Shown one piece after another: positions 35,325 through 43,880 of a DNA stretch of 64,000 nucleotides; the first letter of the stretch is position 1; the number at the start of each line of letters is the position of its first letter. This stretch comes from Sinomicrobium weinanense. GTDB taxonomy: Bacteria; Bacteroidota; Bacteroidia; Flavobacteriales; Flavobacteriaceae. The notes beneath the pieces are model-generated. The model was not told where the DNA came from, ran no database searches, and saw only the letters and a list, made by a program, of their open reading frames with translations. Where the stretch lies: NCBI RefSeq assembly GCF_018863395.1, contig NZ_JAHKRR010000002.1, forward strand, positions 797,896 through 861,895. Reading direction: 5' to 3'. The position numbers and the translations under genes are program-made.

Positions 35325-35675
35325 ATGAAAATCAACTATGACAACAAGGTTTTCCGTCCCGTAAGCAATACGGAGAACGGGGAAACTTCTTCCGAAACCA
35401 TTTTCCGCTACAAACAGAAAGGCCGTGTCCTAACCTCGAAATACAAGGGTGGGCGGATAGCCACAGGCCACCTGCTTGGCATTGTTTCCCCGGACGGGAT
35501 CATTGACATGTGCTACCACCAGGTCAATACCAACGGAGAGCTGATGACGGGAAAATGCAGGTCTGTCCCCGAGATCCTTCCCGACGGCAGGATCAGGTTG
35601 CACGAAACATGGCAGTGGACCTCAGGAGACCAGTCCAAAGGAAAATCTGTAATAGAAGAAATCCACAAAAAGTAA
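35325..35675 (+). CDS. Uncharacterised 116-residue cytosolic protein
   Basis: Beta-rich small protein with INYDNKVFRPVSNTENGE, TIFRYKQKGRVLTSKYKGG, GHLLGIV and CRSVPEILPDGRIRLHETWQWTSG. Homologues are often labelled n-acetylglutamate synthase in databases without visible acetyltransferase motifs, and none are visible here, so that name should not be relied on. ATG 35325 is preferred (an ATG at 35310 adds MNITT). Its stop codon is inside the palindromic terminator 35673-35700. Confidence 0.85.
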   Translation: MKINYDNKVFRPVSNTENGETSSETIFRYKQKGRVLTSKYKGGRIATGHLLGIVSPDGIIDMCYHQVNTNGELMTGKCRSVPEILPDGRIRLHETWQWTSGDQSKGKSVIEEIHKK

Positions 35676-35700
35676 AGGGCGAAAAATTTTTCGCCCTTTA
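35673..35700. terminator. Bidirectional terminator, perfect 28-bp palindrome
   Basis: TAAAGGGCGAAAAA followed by its exact complement, with T/A tracts on both sides. It includes the stop codon of the upstream gene and lies between convergent genes (this one and dps), so it can end both transcripts. Confidence 0.85.
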
Positions 35701-35743
35701 CTTTTATTTATCAATATTTATATCGTTTCCCTCTGCGAAGTTT

Positions 35744-36223
35744 TTATATTTTTTCGTCCAGCCACGCTTTCATCATCCAGATGGTCTTTTCCTGTTCGGT
35801 GATAAAATCGCTCATCATGGAATTGGTCCCTTCGTCATTTGCGTCGGCAGACTCATCGAGGATAACGCGTTCAATTTTGAGCAGTTCTGTCAGGGAATCT
35901 ACCACCAGGGTCACTGCTGCTTCGTCCTGATGAACATTTTTACCTACGGGTACCTTGCCGGCCTTGATGTAATCTTCGAAAGTATGCAGGGGTGTTCCAC
36001 CGAGGGTGAGGACCCGCTCCGCGATCATATCTATTTTTTCCTGGGTGTCGTTGTACAATTCCTCGAATTTTTCATGCAGGTCAAAAAAACGTTTTCCACG
36101 GATATTCCAGTGTATCCCCCTCAAATTCTGATAATAAAGTTGAAAATTAGCCAGTAAATTGTTAAGGTCTCTTTTTAGGTCTTCAGTTTTATTTACATCC
36201 AACCCTAAACTATTCAATTGCAT
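35744..36223 (-). CDS. dps: Dps family DNA-protection / ferritin-like protein
   Basis: 159-residue Dps: a dodecameric mini-ferritin that oxidises Fe(II) with H2O2 and protects DNA. Ferroxidase-site residues are visible in IHWNIRGKRFFDLHEKFEELYND (His, Asp, Glu of the intersubunit site, in two parts). Normal length. Divergent from an OxyR-type regulator, with a good promoter (36259-36287) and a long inverted repeat (36304-36335) in the shared spacer; OxyR control is therefore likely. Confidence 0.95.
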   Translation of the reverse strand: MQLNSLGLDVNKTEDLKRDLNNLLANFQLYYQNLRGIHWNIRGKRFFDLHEKFEELYNDTQEKIDMIAERVLTLGGTPLHTFEDYIKAGKVPVGKNVHQDEAAVTLVVDSLTELLKIERVILDESADANDEGTNSMMSDFITEQEKTIWMMKAWLDEKI

Positions 36224-36258
36224 AATTGTATGATTTTAAGTTCCTTGTTAATATACTA

Positions 36259-36287
36259 CAAATTTACCCATTATTTATCGTGGTCAA
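36259..36287 (-). promoter_or_regulatory. dps promoter, Bacteroidota type
   Basis: Minus strand TTG (36287-36285), 18 bp, TAAATTTG (36266-36259): full match to TTG-N(17-23)-TAnnTTTG. The dps ATG is 36 bp downstream of the -7 box. Confidence 0.75.
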
Positions 36288-36303
36288 CGTATAACATTTA
36301 TCA

Positions 36304-36335
36304 ATAGTTTTTATATTTTTATCGAATAAAACTAT
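36304..36335. promoter_or_regulatory. Candidate OxyR operator in the dps-oxyR spacer
   Basis: ATAGTTTTTAT (36304-36314) is mirrored by AATAAAACTAT (36325-36335) with one mismatch. ATAG...CTAT ends resemble the tetranucleotide elements of OxyR sites, although the inner elements are degenerate. It lies upstream of the dps -33 box and ahead of oxyR, a suitable place for activation of dps and autoregulation. Confidence 0.5.
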
Positions 36336-36402
36336 GTAAATACCGGGAGAGGATATTGTTTTACCACAGGTAGAAATCTTTCTCCAAAGATACAATATAA
36401 CA

Positions 36403-37344
36403 ATGACCATAACGCAACTACAATACGTACTCGCCGTAGCGGAATACCAGAATTTTACACTGGCGGCCCAAAAGAGTTTTGTAACACAGCCCACCCTGAG
36501 CATGCAGATACAAAAACTGGAGGACGAACTGGACATCCTGATCTTCGACCGCAGCAAAAAACCCATACAACTTACGGAGGTAGGCAAAAAGATCGTGGAC
36601 CAGGCCAGGAATATTGTCAGTGAATCCGGGAGGATCAAGGACATCGTTCACCAGGAGAAGGGATATATCGGAGGAGAGTTTAAGCTGGGGGTCATTCCTA
36701 CGGTAATGCCAACACTGCTGCCCATGTTCCTCAAGAATTTTATCAATAAATACCCGAAGGTAAACATTAAGATCGAAGAACAAAATACGGCAACACTCAT
36801 CCAGAAACTTATGGACGGGCACCTTGATGCCGCCATTGCAGCCACCCCGCTCGAAAATGAGCACATCAAGGAAAGAGTGTTGTATTACGAACCTTTTGTA
36901 GCGTACGTCCCCGAAGATCACCGTTTGCATTCCAACATGAAGATTGACACCGCCGATCTTAAAATAGAAGATGTCCTCCTTCTTGAGGATGGCCACTGTT
37001 TCCGTGACGGGGTCATTAACCTCTGCAATGCCGAAAAGAATTTTAAGGACGACCGGTTTCAACTGGAAAGCGGTAGCTTCGAAACCATGATAAGGCTGGC
37101 AGACGAAGGTATGGGCATGACCCTCCTGCCCTATCTGCACACGCTTGGCCTCAATGAAAAAGAAAAGAAAAACCTGCACTTCTTTAACGATCCCAGTCCG
37201 GCCCGGGAAGTTAGCCTCATTTATCACAAAAGTGAATTGAAATTACACATCATCGACGCACTCAAGGAAGTTATTTCGGGGGTGATCCGCGGCGCCATAG
37301 CTTTTCAGAACGTACAGATCATCAGTCCTATCGGCAAAAAGTAA
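36403..37344 (+). CDS. oxyR: OxyR-type LysR-family peroxide regulator
   Basis: 313-residue LysR-type regulator with a winged HTH at 1-60 (LQYVLAVAEYQNFTLAAQKS, TLSMQIQKLEDEL) and a periplasmic-binding-like effector domain. The redox cysteines fall at C199 and C208 (GHCFRDGVINLCN), the same numbers as in E. coli OxyR, so peroxide sensing by disulfide formation is well supported. Divergent from dps. Followed by a strong terminator at 37431-37454. Confidence 0.95.
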   Translation: MTITQLQYVLAVAEYQNFTLAAQKSFVTQPTLSMQIQKLEDELDILIFDRSKKPIQLTEVGKKIVDQARNIVSESGRIKDIVHQEKGYIGGEFKLGVIPTVMPTLLPMFLKNFINKYPKVNIKIEEQNTATLIQKLMDGHLDAAIAATPLENEHIKERVLYYEPFVAYVPEDHRLHSNMKIDTADLKIEDVLLLEDGHCFRDGVINLCNAEKNFKDDRFQLESGSFETMIRLADEGMGMTLLPYLHTLGLNEKEKKNLHFFNDPSPAREVSLIYHKSELKLHIIDALKEVISGVIRGAIAFQNVQIISPIGKK

Positions 37345-37430
37345 AAAAGTTGGAGAAATAAAGAAATCAGGAATTCATCTGGATAGCAGACTTAAGGTTT
37401 ACCGGTCTCCCGGCAAAGCCGATAAAACAA

Positions 37431-37454
37431 AAAATCCCGCTTCTGCGGGATTTT
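37431..37454. terminator. Bidirectional intrinsic terminator
   Basis: AAAATCCCGC, loop TTCT, GCGGGATTTT: a 10-bp perfect stem with A/T flanks. It lies between oxyR (plus strand) and the small gene at 37460 (minus strand), and can end both. Confidence 0.9.
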
Positions 37455-37459
37455 GATTG

Positions 37460-37657
37460 TTATGGTTTTAAATAGATTAAACATTGTGATAGTTCAGGTT
37501 TCCCTGAGATAAACTGGTTTAGCCAGATCTTTAATTCTTCCAGTTCATAGGGTAGTAATCGGTGTACTGCCTTTTCCACTTCTTTACAGAAAAGAACAGA
37601 ATCAAAGCTAACTTTCTGGAGTACGACTTGGGTATACTCATACATAGCTCTTGCCAT
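37460..37657 (-). CDS. Small conserved flavobacterial protein, 65 aa
   Basis: 65 residues starting MARAMYEYTQVVLQKVSFDSVLFCKEV in two parts, then KAVHRLLPYELEELKIWLNQF. Helical, slightly acidic, no signal peptide. I recognise the MARAMYEYT-x-VLxKVSFD start as conserved across Flavobacteriia, but no function is known to me. Own terminator at its 3' side (37431-37454). The conserved Cys (LFC) is near residue 24. Confidence 0.85.
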   Translation of the reverse strand: MARAMYEYTQVVLQKVSFDSVLFCKEVEKAVHRLLPYELEELKIWLNQFISGKPELSQCLIYLKP

Positions 37658-37834
37658 AGTTATGAACGTTTTTTAGGGTTAGTCCCGACCTTAACACCCG
37701 GGAAATAATTACACCAAATATAACGATTTTTTTATACGCATTATTTTAGCTAATCGTTAAATATTTCCTAATTAACTGATTTGCACCGATGTGCGAATGT
37801 GTCTATCTGTCCCCTGTCAATCTTTCATTATCCG

Positions 37835-38224
37835 TTATTTTTCTAACCGGTCCTTTACATATTCTATCCGGGTCTTACCATGTGGCTTGGGCTTGCCGTC
37901 TTCTCCCAGGTTTACCATTACGATCCTTTCAATGGAAATGATCGTAGCCCTGGTCATTTTATTCCGCACCTCACAGCGCAGGGTGACCGAACTCTTGCCA
38001 AAGTTCACCACATCGATCCCTATCTCAATAATGTCACCTTCCCTTGCGGAGTCAACAAAATTGATATCTGACATAAACTTGGTGACTACTTTTTTATTTT
38101 CGAGCTGAATAATGGAATACAGTGCCGCTTCTTCGTCTATCCACTGTAAAAGGCGCCCCCCGAACAGCGTACCGTTGGGGTTCAGGTCTTCGGGCTTAAC
38201 CCATTTCCTGGTGTGAAATCTCAT
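37835..38224 (-). CDS. Acyl-CoA thioesterase, YciA/BACH-like hotdog fold
   Basis: 129-residue single-hotdog thioesterase. The N-terminal motif NPNGTLFGGRLLQWIDEEAAL carries the G-T-L-F-G-G-x-x-L-x-W-x-D catalytic signature of the YciA group, followed by DINFVDSAREGDIIEI and GKSSVTLRCEV. Hydrolyses acyl-CoA esters; chain preference unknown. It stands alone on the minus strand. Confidence 0.92.
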   Translation of the reverse strand: MRFHTRKWVKPEDLNPNGTLFGGRLLQWIDEEAALYSIIQLENKKVVTKFMSDINFVDSAREGDIIEIGIDVVNFGKSSVTLRCEVRNKMTRATIISIERIVMVNLGEDGKPKPHGKTRIEYVKDRLEK

Positions 38225-38374
38225 AGTTTTTGCATTATGTTTGTTCCTTAAAATTATTTATTTTGCCTGAAATAACCTAACCTGAATTATGATTTACGAA
38301 TACTGACCTTAGAAGTATCTATTTTTAGTTTTTAACCCGATTATCAGCTCCTAACCTGAAAATTATTATAAATA

Positions 38375-39163
38375 TTGAAATTACAAACCACAAAATCCCT
38401 AACACGGACAGAACTCAGGGAATTTCTCGACATCAAGGTCGCGCAATACAACCGCCCCGATTTTATCGGTACGGACCCCATACAGATACCGCATTCATTT
38501 TCCCGGAAAGAGGATATAGAAATTGCAGGCTTTCTCGCCGCCACCATCGCCTGGGGCAACCGCAAAACCATCATAGCGAATGCCAAAAAAATGATGGACC
38601 TAATGGGCAATGCCCCCTATGACTTTGTGATGTCCCACAAAACGGCAGACCTGGAAAAACTGGATACTTTTGTCCACCGTACATTTAACGGGGAAGACCT
38701 TCACTGTTTTGTACAAGCCCTTTGTCATATTTATTCCGAACACGGGGGCATGGAAAGCATTTTTGCCCGGTATGCCGAAGAAGGTTCGCTTCAGAAAGCC
38801 ATCCATAAATTTAAAAAGTGCTTTTTCGGGATCCCGCATTTACGGCGAACGGAAAAACATGTTTCCGACCCGCTAAAAGGCTCCTCGGCAAAACGTATCA
38901 ACATGTATCTCAGATGGATGGTCCGCAATGACAATACCGGGGTGGATTTCGGCCTCTGGAAAAGCCTTTCGCCCTCCCTGCTCTCCTGCCCCCTGGATGT
39001 ACATTCCGGCAACGTTGCCCGCAAACTGGGGCTTTTAGAGCGAAAACAAAACGACGCCAAAGCACTGGCCGAACTGGACAAAAATCTCAGGAAACTCGAC
39101 CCGAAAGATCCGGTAAAATACGACTTTGCCCTCTTTGGCCTGGGCGCATTTGAAAAGTTTTAA
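38375..39163 (+). CDS. TIGR02757 family (DUF2400) protein
   Basis: 262-residue protein of the TIGR02757 family, frequent in Bacteroidota and with a fold related to HhH DNA glycosylases; function unknown. Visible blocks: LREFLDIKVAQYNRPDFIGTDP, GFLAATIAWGNRKTIIANAKK, PLKGSSAKRINMYLRWMVR, PLDVHSGNVARKLGLLERKQ, PVKYDFALFGLGAFEKF. Starts with TTG 38375 directly before KLQTTKSLTRTELREF; no ATG is closer. The gene is complete. Confidence 0.9.
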   Translation: MKLQTTKSLTRTELREFLDIKVAQYNRPDFIGTDPIQIPHSFSRKEDIEIAGFLAATIAWGNRKTIIANAKKMMDLMGNAPYDFVMSHKTADLEKLDTFVHRTFNGEDLHCFVQALCHIYSEHGGMESIFARYAEEGSLQKAIHKFKKCFFGIPHLRRTEKHVSDPLKGSSAKRINMYLRWMVRNDNTGVDFGLWKSLSPSLLSCPLDVHSGNVARKLGLLERKQNDAKALAELDKNLRKLDPKDPVKYDFALFGLGAFEKF

Positions 39164-39487
39164 TTATTTGCTAAGTACATAACAAAAAAATGATCATCTA
39201 TGACGTAAAACGGGAGGACATAAGACATAGGACTTTAAAAAATAAACAAGCCAATTGCCGGTTTTTAGTATAACTGTTTTACAAACGGGCAACCGGTAAC
39301 CGGAATTCGTCCTACGTCATAAGTCCTGAAATCATAGATCAAAACAATAGCATATTTAAATTTCTGTCATGTACTAAGAATTATTTATAGTAATTTAGGT
39401 GCTGAACAAAGACCAGATAAAATTAATTAACCGGAAACTGGCAACCGCCAACCGGTTTTCACATCACATTAAACGATAGACCACCAC
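39164..39487. other. 324-bp intergenic region with two palindromic repeat elements
   Basis: No gene is seen. One element has arms GACGTAAAACGGGAGGACATAAGAC (split) at ~39199-39230 and GTCCTACGTCATAAGTCC at ~39309-39326. Inside and after it are CCGGTAACCGG-type words (39292-39302) and an ACCGG...CCGGT pair at ~39431-39456. A similar GTCTTACG/ACGTAAG element lies before lgt (13856-13930). Confidence 0.6.
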
Positions 39488-40978
39488 ATGAAACAAAAGA
39501 TCACCCCGTTGCTCCTGTTGCTTATCACCACATTGGCGTATGCCCAGAACAGGACACTCCCTACGGACACCACCATTACCACCACTCACGAAGTAACAGT
39601 CAACAACAACCGTTTTTCCTATACCGCTACTACGGGCACACAACCCGTCTGGGGAGAAGATGATACCCCCGTAGCTTCACTTTTCTATACCTATTACGAA
39701 AGGAACGGTATCAAGGACAGGGCCAACCGTCCGCTGGTCATTTCCTTTAACGGGGGCCCCGGTTCCGCTTCCGTATGGATGCACCTCGCCTATACCGGGC
39801 CGCGTGTACTGAACATTGACGATGAAGGTTACCCCGTTCAACCTTACGGCTTTAAGGAAAATCCCCATTCCATCCTCGACGTTGCGGACATCGTTTATGT
39901 AAACCCTGTGAACACAGGTTACTCCCGGCTTATAGAGACCGAAGATAGAAAAGCTAAAAAAGAGGATTTTTTCGGGGTAAATGCCGACATCAAATACCTG
40001 GCCGACTGGATCAACACCTTTGTAAGCCGGATCGGCCGCTGGCGCTCCCCGAAATACCTCATCGGCGAAAGTTACGGGACTACGAGGGTTTCCGGCCTGG
40101 CACTGGAGTTACAGAACCGGCAGTGGATGTACCTCAACGGAGTGATACTCGTTTCCCCTACCGAACTCGGAATAGAAAGGGATGGCCCCGTGGAAATTGC
40201 CAACCGCCTCCCCTATTTTGCAGCCGCGGCGTGGTATCACAAAATGCTCCCTGCTGACCTGCAACAAAAGGACCTGGAAGAAGTGCTCCCCGAAGTGGAA
40301 AACTATGCTGTTAACGAACTCCTTCCTGCACTGGTAAAAGGCGGGTTCCTCGACGAGGCCCGAAAAAAATCCATAGCCTCCCGAATGGCCCGTTATTCCG
40401 GTTTGTCCGAGAAGGTGATACTGCAACATAACCTCGAGGTGCCGTTCCGGTATTTCTGGAAGGAGCTGCTTCGCGATAAAGAAGGGTATACCATAGGCCG
40501 GCTGGATTCGCGCTACCTCGGCATAGACCGCAAAGATGCCGGTGATTCGCCCGACTACAATGCCGAACTGACTTCGTGGCTGCACTCCTTTACTCCGGCC
40601 ATCAACCATTACCTCCGGGAAGAACTCAAGTTCGAGACCGATGTAAAATACAATATGTTCGGCCCGGTACATCCCTGGGACCGTTCCGATAACCATACGG
40701 GGGATAACCTCAGACAGGCCATGGCCCAAAACCCTTCGCTGCATGTTATGATCCAATCGGGATATTTTGACGGAGCCACTACCTATTTCAATGCCAAATA
40801 CACCATGTGGCAAATGGACCCTTCCGGTAAACTCAGGGACAGGTTGCGTTTCGAAGCCTATCGCAGCGGACATATGATGTACCTGCGCAGGGAAGACCTG
40901 AAAACGGCCAACGACCATATTCGGGAATTTATCCTCAGTTCTGTTCCCGGAAAGGACCAGTCGGTAAAATATGAATAA
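39488..40978 (+). CDS. S10 family serine carboxypeptidase, secreted
   Basis: 496-residue exported peptidase. Signal peptide MKQKITPLLLLLITTLAYAQ. The alpha/beta-hydrolase S10 signatures are FNGGPGSASVWMHL (~95-108) and GESYGTTR (nucleophile Ser, ~201), with the catalytic Asp in YFDGATTYFNA and His in YRSGHMMYLR. It removes C-terminal residues from peptides, probably in the periplasm. The stop overlaps the ATG of the patatin gene. Confidence 0.93.
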   Translation: MKQKITPLLLLLITTLAYAQNRTLPTDTTITTTHEVTVNNNRFSYTATTGTQPVWGEDDTPVASLFYTYYERNGIKDRANRPLVISFNGGPGSASVWMHLAYTGPRVLNIDDEGYPVQPYGFKENPHSILDVADIVYVNPVNTGYSRLIETEDRKAKKEDFFGVNADIKYLADWINTFVSRIGRWRSPKYLIGESYGTTRVSGLALELQNRQWMYLNGVILVSPTELGIERDGPVEIANRLPYFAAAAWYHKMLPADLQQKDLEEVLPEVENYAVNELLPALVKGGFLDEARKKSIASRMARYSGLSEKVILQHNLEVPFRYFWKELLRDKEGYTIGRLDSRYLGIDRKDAGDSPDYNAELTSWLHSFTPAINHYLREELKFETDVKYNMFGPVHPWDRSDNHTGDNLRQAMAQNPSLHVMIQSGYFDGATTYFNAKYTMWQMDPSGKLRDRLRFEAYRSGHMMYLRREDLKTANDHIREFILSSVPGKDQSVKYE

Positions 40979-40997
40979 CTTTAATTCCTGTGCATTT

Positions 40998-41789
40998 ATG
41001 CTAAGGTCTCTGTTCTCCAGGAAAAAAACTACTGCCCCCTATCGCTACGGTATAGCTTTGGGAGGGGGCGGTGCCCGGGGATTTGCGCATCTCGGAGTCC
41101 TGAAGGCCCTCCAGGAAGCGGGAATAAAACCGGATATCCTTTCCGGGGTTAGTGCCGGGGCCATTGTAGGCGCCTTTATAGCCGGGGGATTTTCCCCGGA
41201 CGAGGTCTTTGAGATCATGAAGGAAAACAGGTTGGGAAACTTTACCAGTATTCAACTGCCCAGGGACGGGCTTCTGAACTTCGACAAATTGCAGCACACC
41301 ATCACCCGCTTTATCACAGCCAAAAACATCGAAGACCTTCCTATCCCCTTTTATATTGCAGCTTCCAACCTCAACGATGGGATCATTGAATATTTCGACA
41401 AAGGTGAACTGGGAAAAATCGTACAGGCCTCCGCTTCTATCCCGATTCTGTTCTCCCCGGTGAAGATCAACGGCAAAAAGTATGTCGACGGCGGGATCTT
41501 TGACAATGTTCCCATAGCTCCCCTACGGGGGAAATGCGAAACCATCATCGCTATAAACATAAGCCCCATGCAAAAAGCAGACAAGCTGAACAACCTCATA
41601 GACATCGCCACCAGGACCTTTCATCTGAGCGTGGAATCTACTTCTGTCCATAAAAAAGAGGAGTGTGATATTTATATCGAACCTCCCGAACTGTACAACT
41701 ACCCCATCCTCGATGCCTCCAAAGCGGAGAAAATGTTCCGGATCGGGTATGAGTACACCAAAACGATGGATGCATTGTTACCTGAATGA
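40998..41789 (+). CDS. Patatin-like phospholipase (RssA type)
   Basis: About 263 residues with the patatin domain: oxyanion loop GGGGARGFAHLGVL, nucleophile elbow GVSAGA (Ser) and catalytic Asp in VDGGIFDNVP. Likely a cytoplasmic or membrane-associated lipid acyl hydrolase. ATG 40998 (MLRSLFSRKK) is near the family start; an ATG at 40971 overlaps the stop of the S10 gene and would allow coupled translation. Confidence 0.92.
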   Translation: MLRSLFSRKKTTAPYRYGIALGGGGARGFAHLGVLKALQEAGIKPDILSGVSAGAIVGAFIAGGFSPDEVFEIMKENRLGNFTSIQLPRDGLLNFDKLQHTITRFITAKNIEDLPIPFYIAASNLNDGIIEYFDKGELGKIVQASASIPILFSPVKINGKKYVDGGIFDNVPIAPLRGKCETIIAINISPMQKADKLNNLIDIATRTFHLSVESTSVHKKEECDIYIEPPELYNYPILDASKAEKMFRIGYEYTKTMDALLPE

Positions 41790-41859
41790 CTTCAGAAAAC
41801 ATTTCCAACAGAACAATGAAAAAGACCAAAGACTATTGAAAATTGCCCAAAAAAACAGT

Positions 41860-43251
41860 TCAGTTAAAAGTGACTTCGCTATACCTGGCCTCCAGTGTTA
41901 TTTGTTTTTCGGGGTCATTCTTTTTATGATAGCCCTTCATTTGAGTATGGTTTCCTTCCTTGCTGGTAGAGACCTTTAACCGGTGCGGTAATACGATCTC
42001 GGAATTACTGCCGTTCAGATCCACCCCAAATGCCGATCCGGGAAGTTCGATCACTGCATTGGTATTGTCCAGGACCACATCGAGCCTGCTGAAATTGTCG
42101 CCTATTCGGTCTATTTGCAACTTACCGAAACTTCCCTGTATGTATCCTTTGTGCAAGAGGTTTTCTACCGTCACATCCGAAGAATTGGATATGAGTTCCA
42201 GGTTGCCCACATTTTCCAGCCTAACCTCCCTGACGTAATTGACCTGGAGCTTCCCCCCGTTCCAGTTTTGTACCAGAACAGGAGCATAGGAAGTTTCTAT
42301 CGAGGTTTCCCTGCCGTCCACGCTTTTGGCCCGGAGGGTAGCATGCGAGAGGGTAGCCCGGACATTCTCGGAGTTTTCGGCCAGTTTTACTTCGCCATGA
42401 CGTACATTTATTTTCAGTTTTGCCCCTTTGGGCATTTTTATCAGGATACGTTTTTTTACGTTGACCTCTGTCTCCTTGCCGTTGTCGTAGAAATAAAATA
42501 CGGATTTCCCGTTTTTTATGGCTTTTTTCCTTGCTTCGGCAGCCTTCTCCCTGATCTTTTTGGTTGCCTCACGGGCTTTTCTGGTTTGCTCCTGCATCTT
42601 TTCCCGGTCGATCTTTATCTCTTTTGCCTCTTCCATTATCTTTTCCCTGTGTGATTCCATCTCTTCTTTCCAGGACTCCATTTGTTTTTTGAAATCTTCA
42701 TCAAAAGCCTTTTGCCATTTCTCTTTCCAGGCTTCCATATATTTGTCCCCATCTTTCCGGTAGGCTTCATAATCAAAAGAGAGATTGGTCATGTCCAGTA
42801 CCTTAGGAGGCATCGGAGGTACCGGAGGCACAGGTATATCCGACAGGGTCGGGATTTCGGGCATTTCCGGAATATCGGGAAGTTCCGGCAATACAAAACT
42901 GAGGTCCATACTGTCCATTTCCATACCGTAATGCATCCATACATTGCCTGGGCGAGTGATCACGGATACCTTGTTTTTATTGCCCGTAGCCTCGAACTTC
43001 CAGCCTTTAAAATATTTTTCGGCCTCTTCCCGGCTTATTCCGTCCGTGACAATCGTAGCCACTACTTCTACCGTGTTTTTATCCCAGGTTTCAAATTCCA
43101 CATCGGTATGCCTAGTGTTTACTTCTACGGTGACATCCTTGTTTACATCGAAATTCTCCCGGAACGTTTTGGATTCTTTTTGTGCCTGTACCTGTATGGC
43201 AAAGAGCCATACAAACAATACACTACACCTGTAAATATGCTGTTTTTTCAT
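41860..43251 (-). CDS. Exported DUF4097-like protein with proline linker and coiled coil
   Basis: 463 residues with a signal peptide (CSVLFVWLFAIQVQAQ). Domains in order: N-terminal beta part (~25-115), a Pro-rich spacer with PEMPEIP and PVPPVPPMPP words (~125-152), a highly charged Trp/Lys/Glu coiled coil (~155-245), then a beta-repeat region resembling the DUF4097 putative adhesin fold (IKMPKGAKLKINVRHGEVKL, LISNSSDVTVENLL, DLNGSNSEIVLP). Last gene of an ECF-sigma operon; its start lies within the 3' end of the preceding gene (29-bp overlap). Role unknown; probably an envelope stress output. Confidence 0.82.
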   Translation of the reverse strand: MKKQHIYRCSVLFVWLFAIQVQAQKESKTFRENFDVNKDVTVEVNTRHTDVEFETWDKNTVEVVATIVTDGISREEAEKYFKGWKFEATGNKNKVSVITRPGNVWMHYGMEMDSMDLSFVLPELPDIPEMPEIPTLSDIPVPPVPPMPPKVLDMTNLSFDYEAYRKDGDKYMEAWKEKWQKAFDEDFKKQMESWKEEMESHREKIMEEAKEIKIDREKMQEQTRKAREATKKIREKAAEARKKAIKNGKSVFYFYDNGKETEVNVKKRILIKMPKGAKLKINVRHGEVKLAENSENVRATLSHATLRAKSVDGRETSIETSYAPVLVQNWNGGKLQVNYVREVRLENVGNLELISNSSDVTVENLLHKGYIQGSFGKLQIDRIGDNFSRLDVVLDNTNAVIELPGSAFGVDLNGSNSEIVLPHRLKVSTSKEGNHTQMKGYHKKNDPEKQITLEARYSEVTFN

Positions 43252-43825
43252 TGTTCCTGCTTTTTAATTCCTGTAATTTATCTTTTAAGCGGTAGAGTAG
43301 CTGCAACCGCATCTTCAGGTTGTCTATCAGGGCTATGACCGTCTGTTCGTTGGGCCCGACGTCGTTCAATTCCCGGTTCAGCGTCTGGTATTCTTCGTTG
43401 AGCTCGGCGAGCCGCTGCATATAACCGTCAAAAAGCTGTCTGTTCGTTTCGTCTACCTCCATGCGTGACAACTCCCAGTTTATGGTGGTCACATAATAAT
43501 TTTCCACCTTTTTCAGATCCGGCGAAAGATCGCCCAGCGAAATCTGCTCCGTTCTGTCTTCGGGATCGGATACATCTGTTATCGCAGGTTCGTCTTCCGT
43601 CACTGCCCTGTTTTTCCCTGTTTCGTAAAAGGCAATGGTAATCCCGACGATGATCAGAAGGGAAGCTGCAATCTTCCATCCCGGTCCTCCGGACCAAAAC
43701 CTCTTTCCGGTCCTCTTTTCGGGCAGTTCCCGCTCCAGCCGGGCCAGAAAACGATCTTCGTGCCCTTCCGGCATCTTGTCCTGCTGGTCGTACGTTTCTT
43801 TTATTAATTTCCTGAGGTCCTTCAT
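43223..43825 (-). CDS. Putative anti-sigma-like single-pass membrane protein
   Basis: 200 residues: a cytosolic N-terminal ~50 residues (MKDLRKLIKETYDQQDKMPEGHE), one membrane helix (WKIAASLLIIVGITIAFYE, ~51-69), and a periplasmic helical domain rich in E, L and N (NRQLFDGYMQRLAELNEEYQ). No zinc HxxxCxxC motif is seen. Position directly after an ECF sigma gene and the topology support an anti-sigma role, but this is inference. Confidence 0.75.
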   Translation of the reverse strand: MKDLRKLIKETYDQQDKMPEGHEDRFLARLERELPEKRTGKRFWSGGPGWKIAASLLIIVGITIAFYETGKNRAVTEDEPAITDVSDPEDRTEQISLGDLSPDLKKVENYYVTTINWELSRMEVDETNRQLFDGYMQRLAELNEEYQTLNRELNDVGPNEQTVIALIDNLKMRLQLLYRLKDKLQELKSRNNEKTAYLQV

Positions 43826-43880
43826 AAGCCTTTCTTTTAGTTATCCCGGTCTGCTTACAGACCGGGTAACTTTATCTTTC

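Noticed and set aside
35325-35675. Naming this gene N-acetylglutamate synthase
   Set aside because: No GNAT acetyl-CoA motif or other acetyltransferase feature is visible; the database name seems to be propagated.
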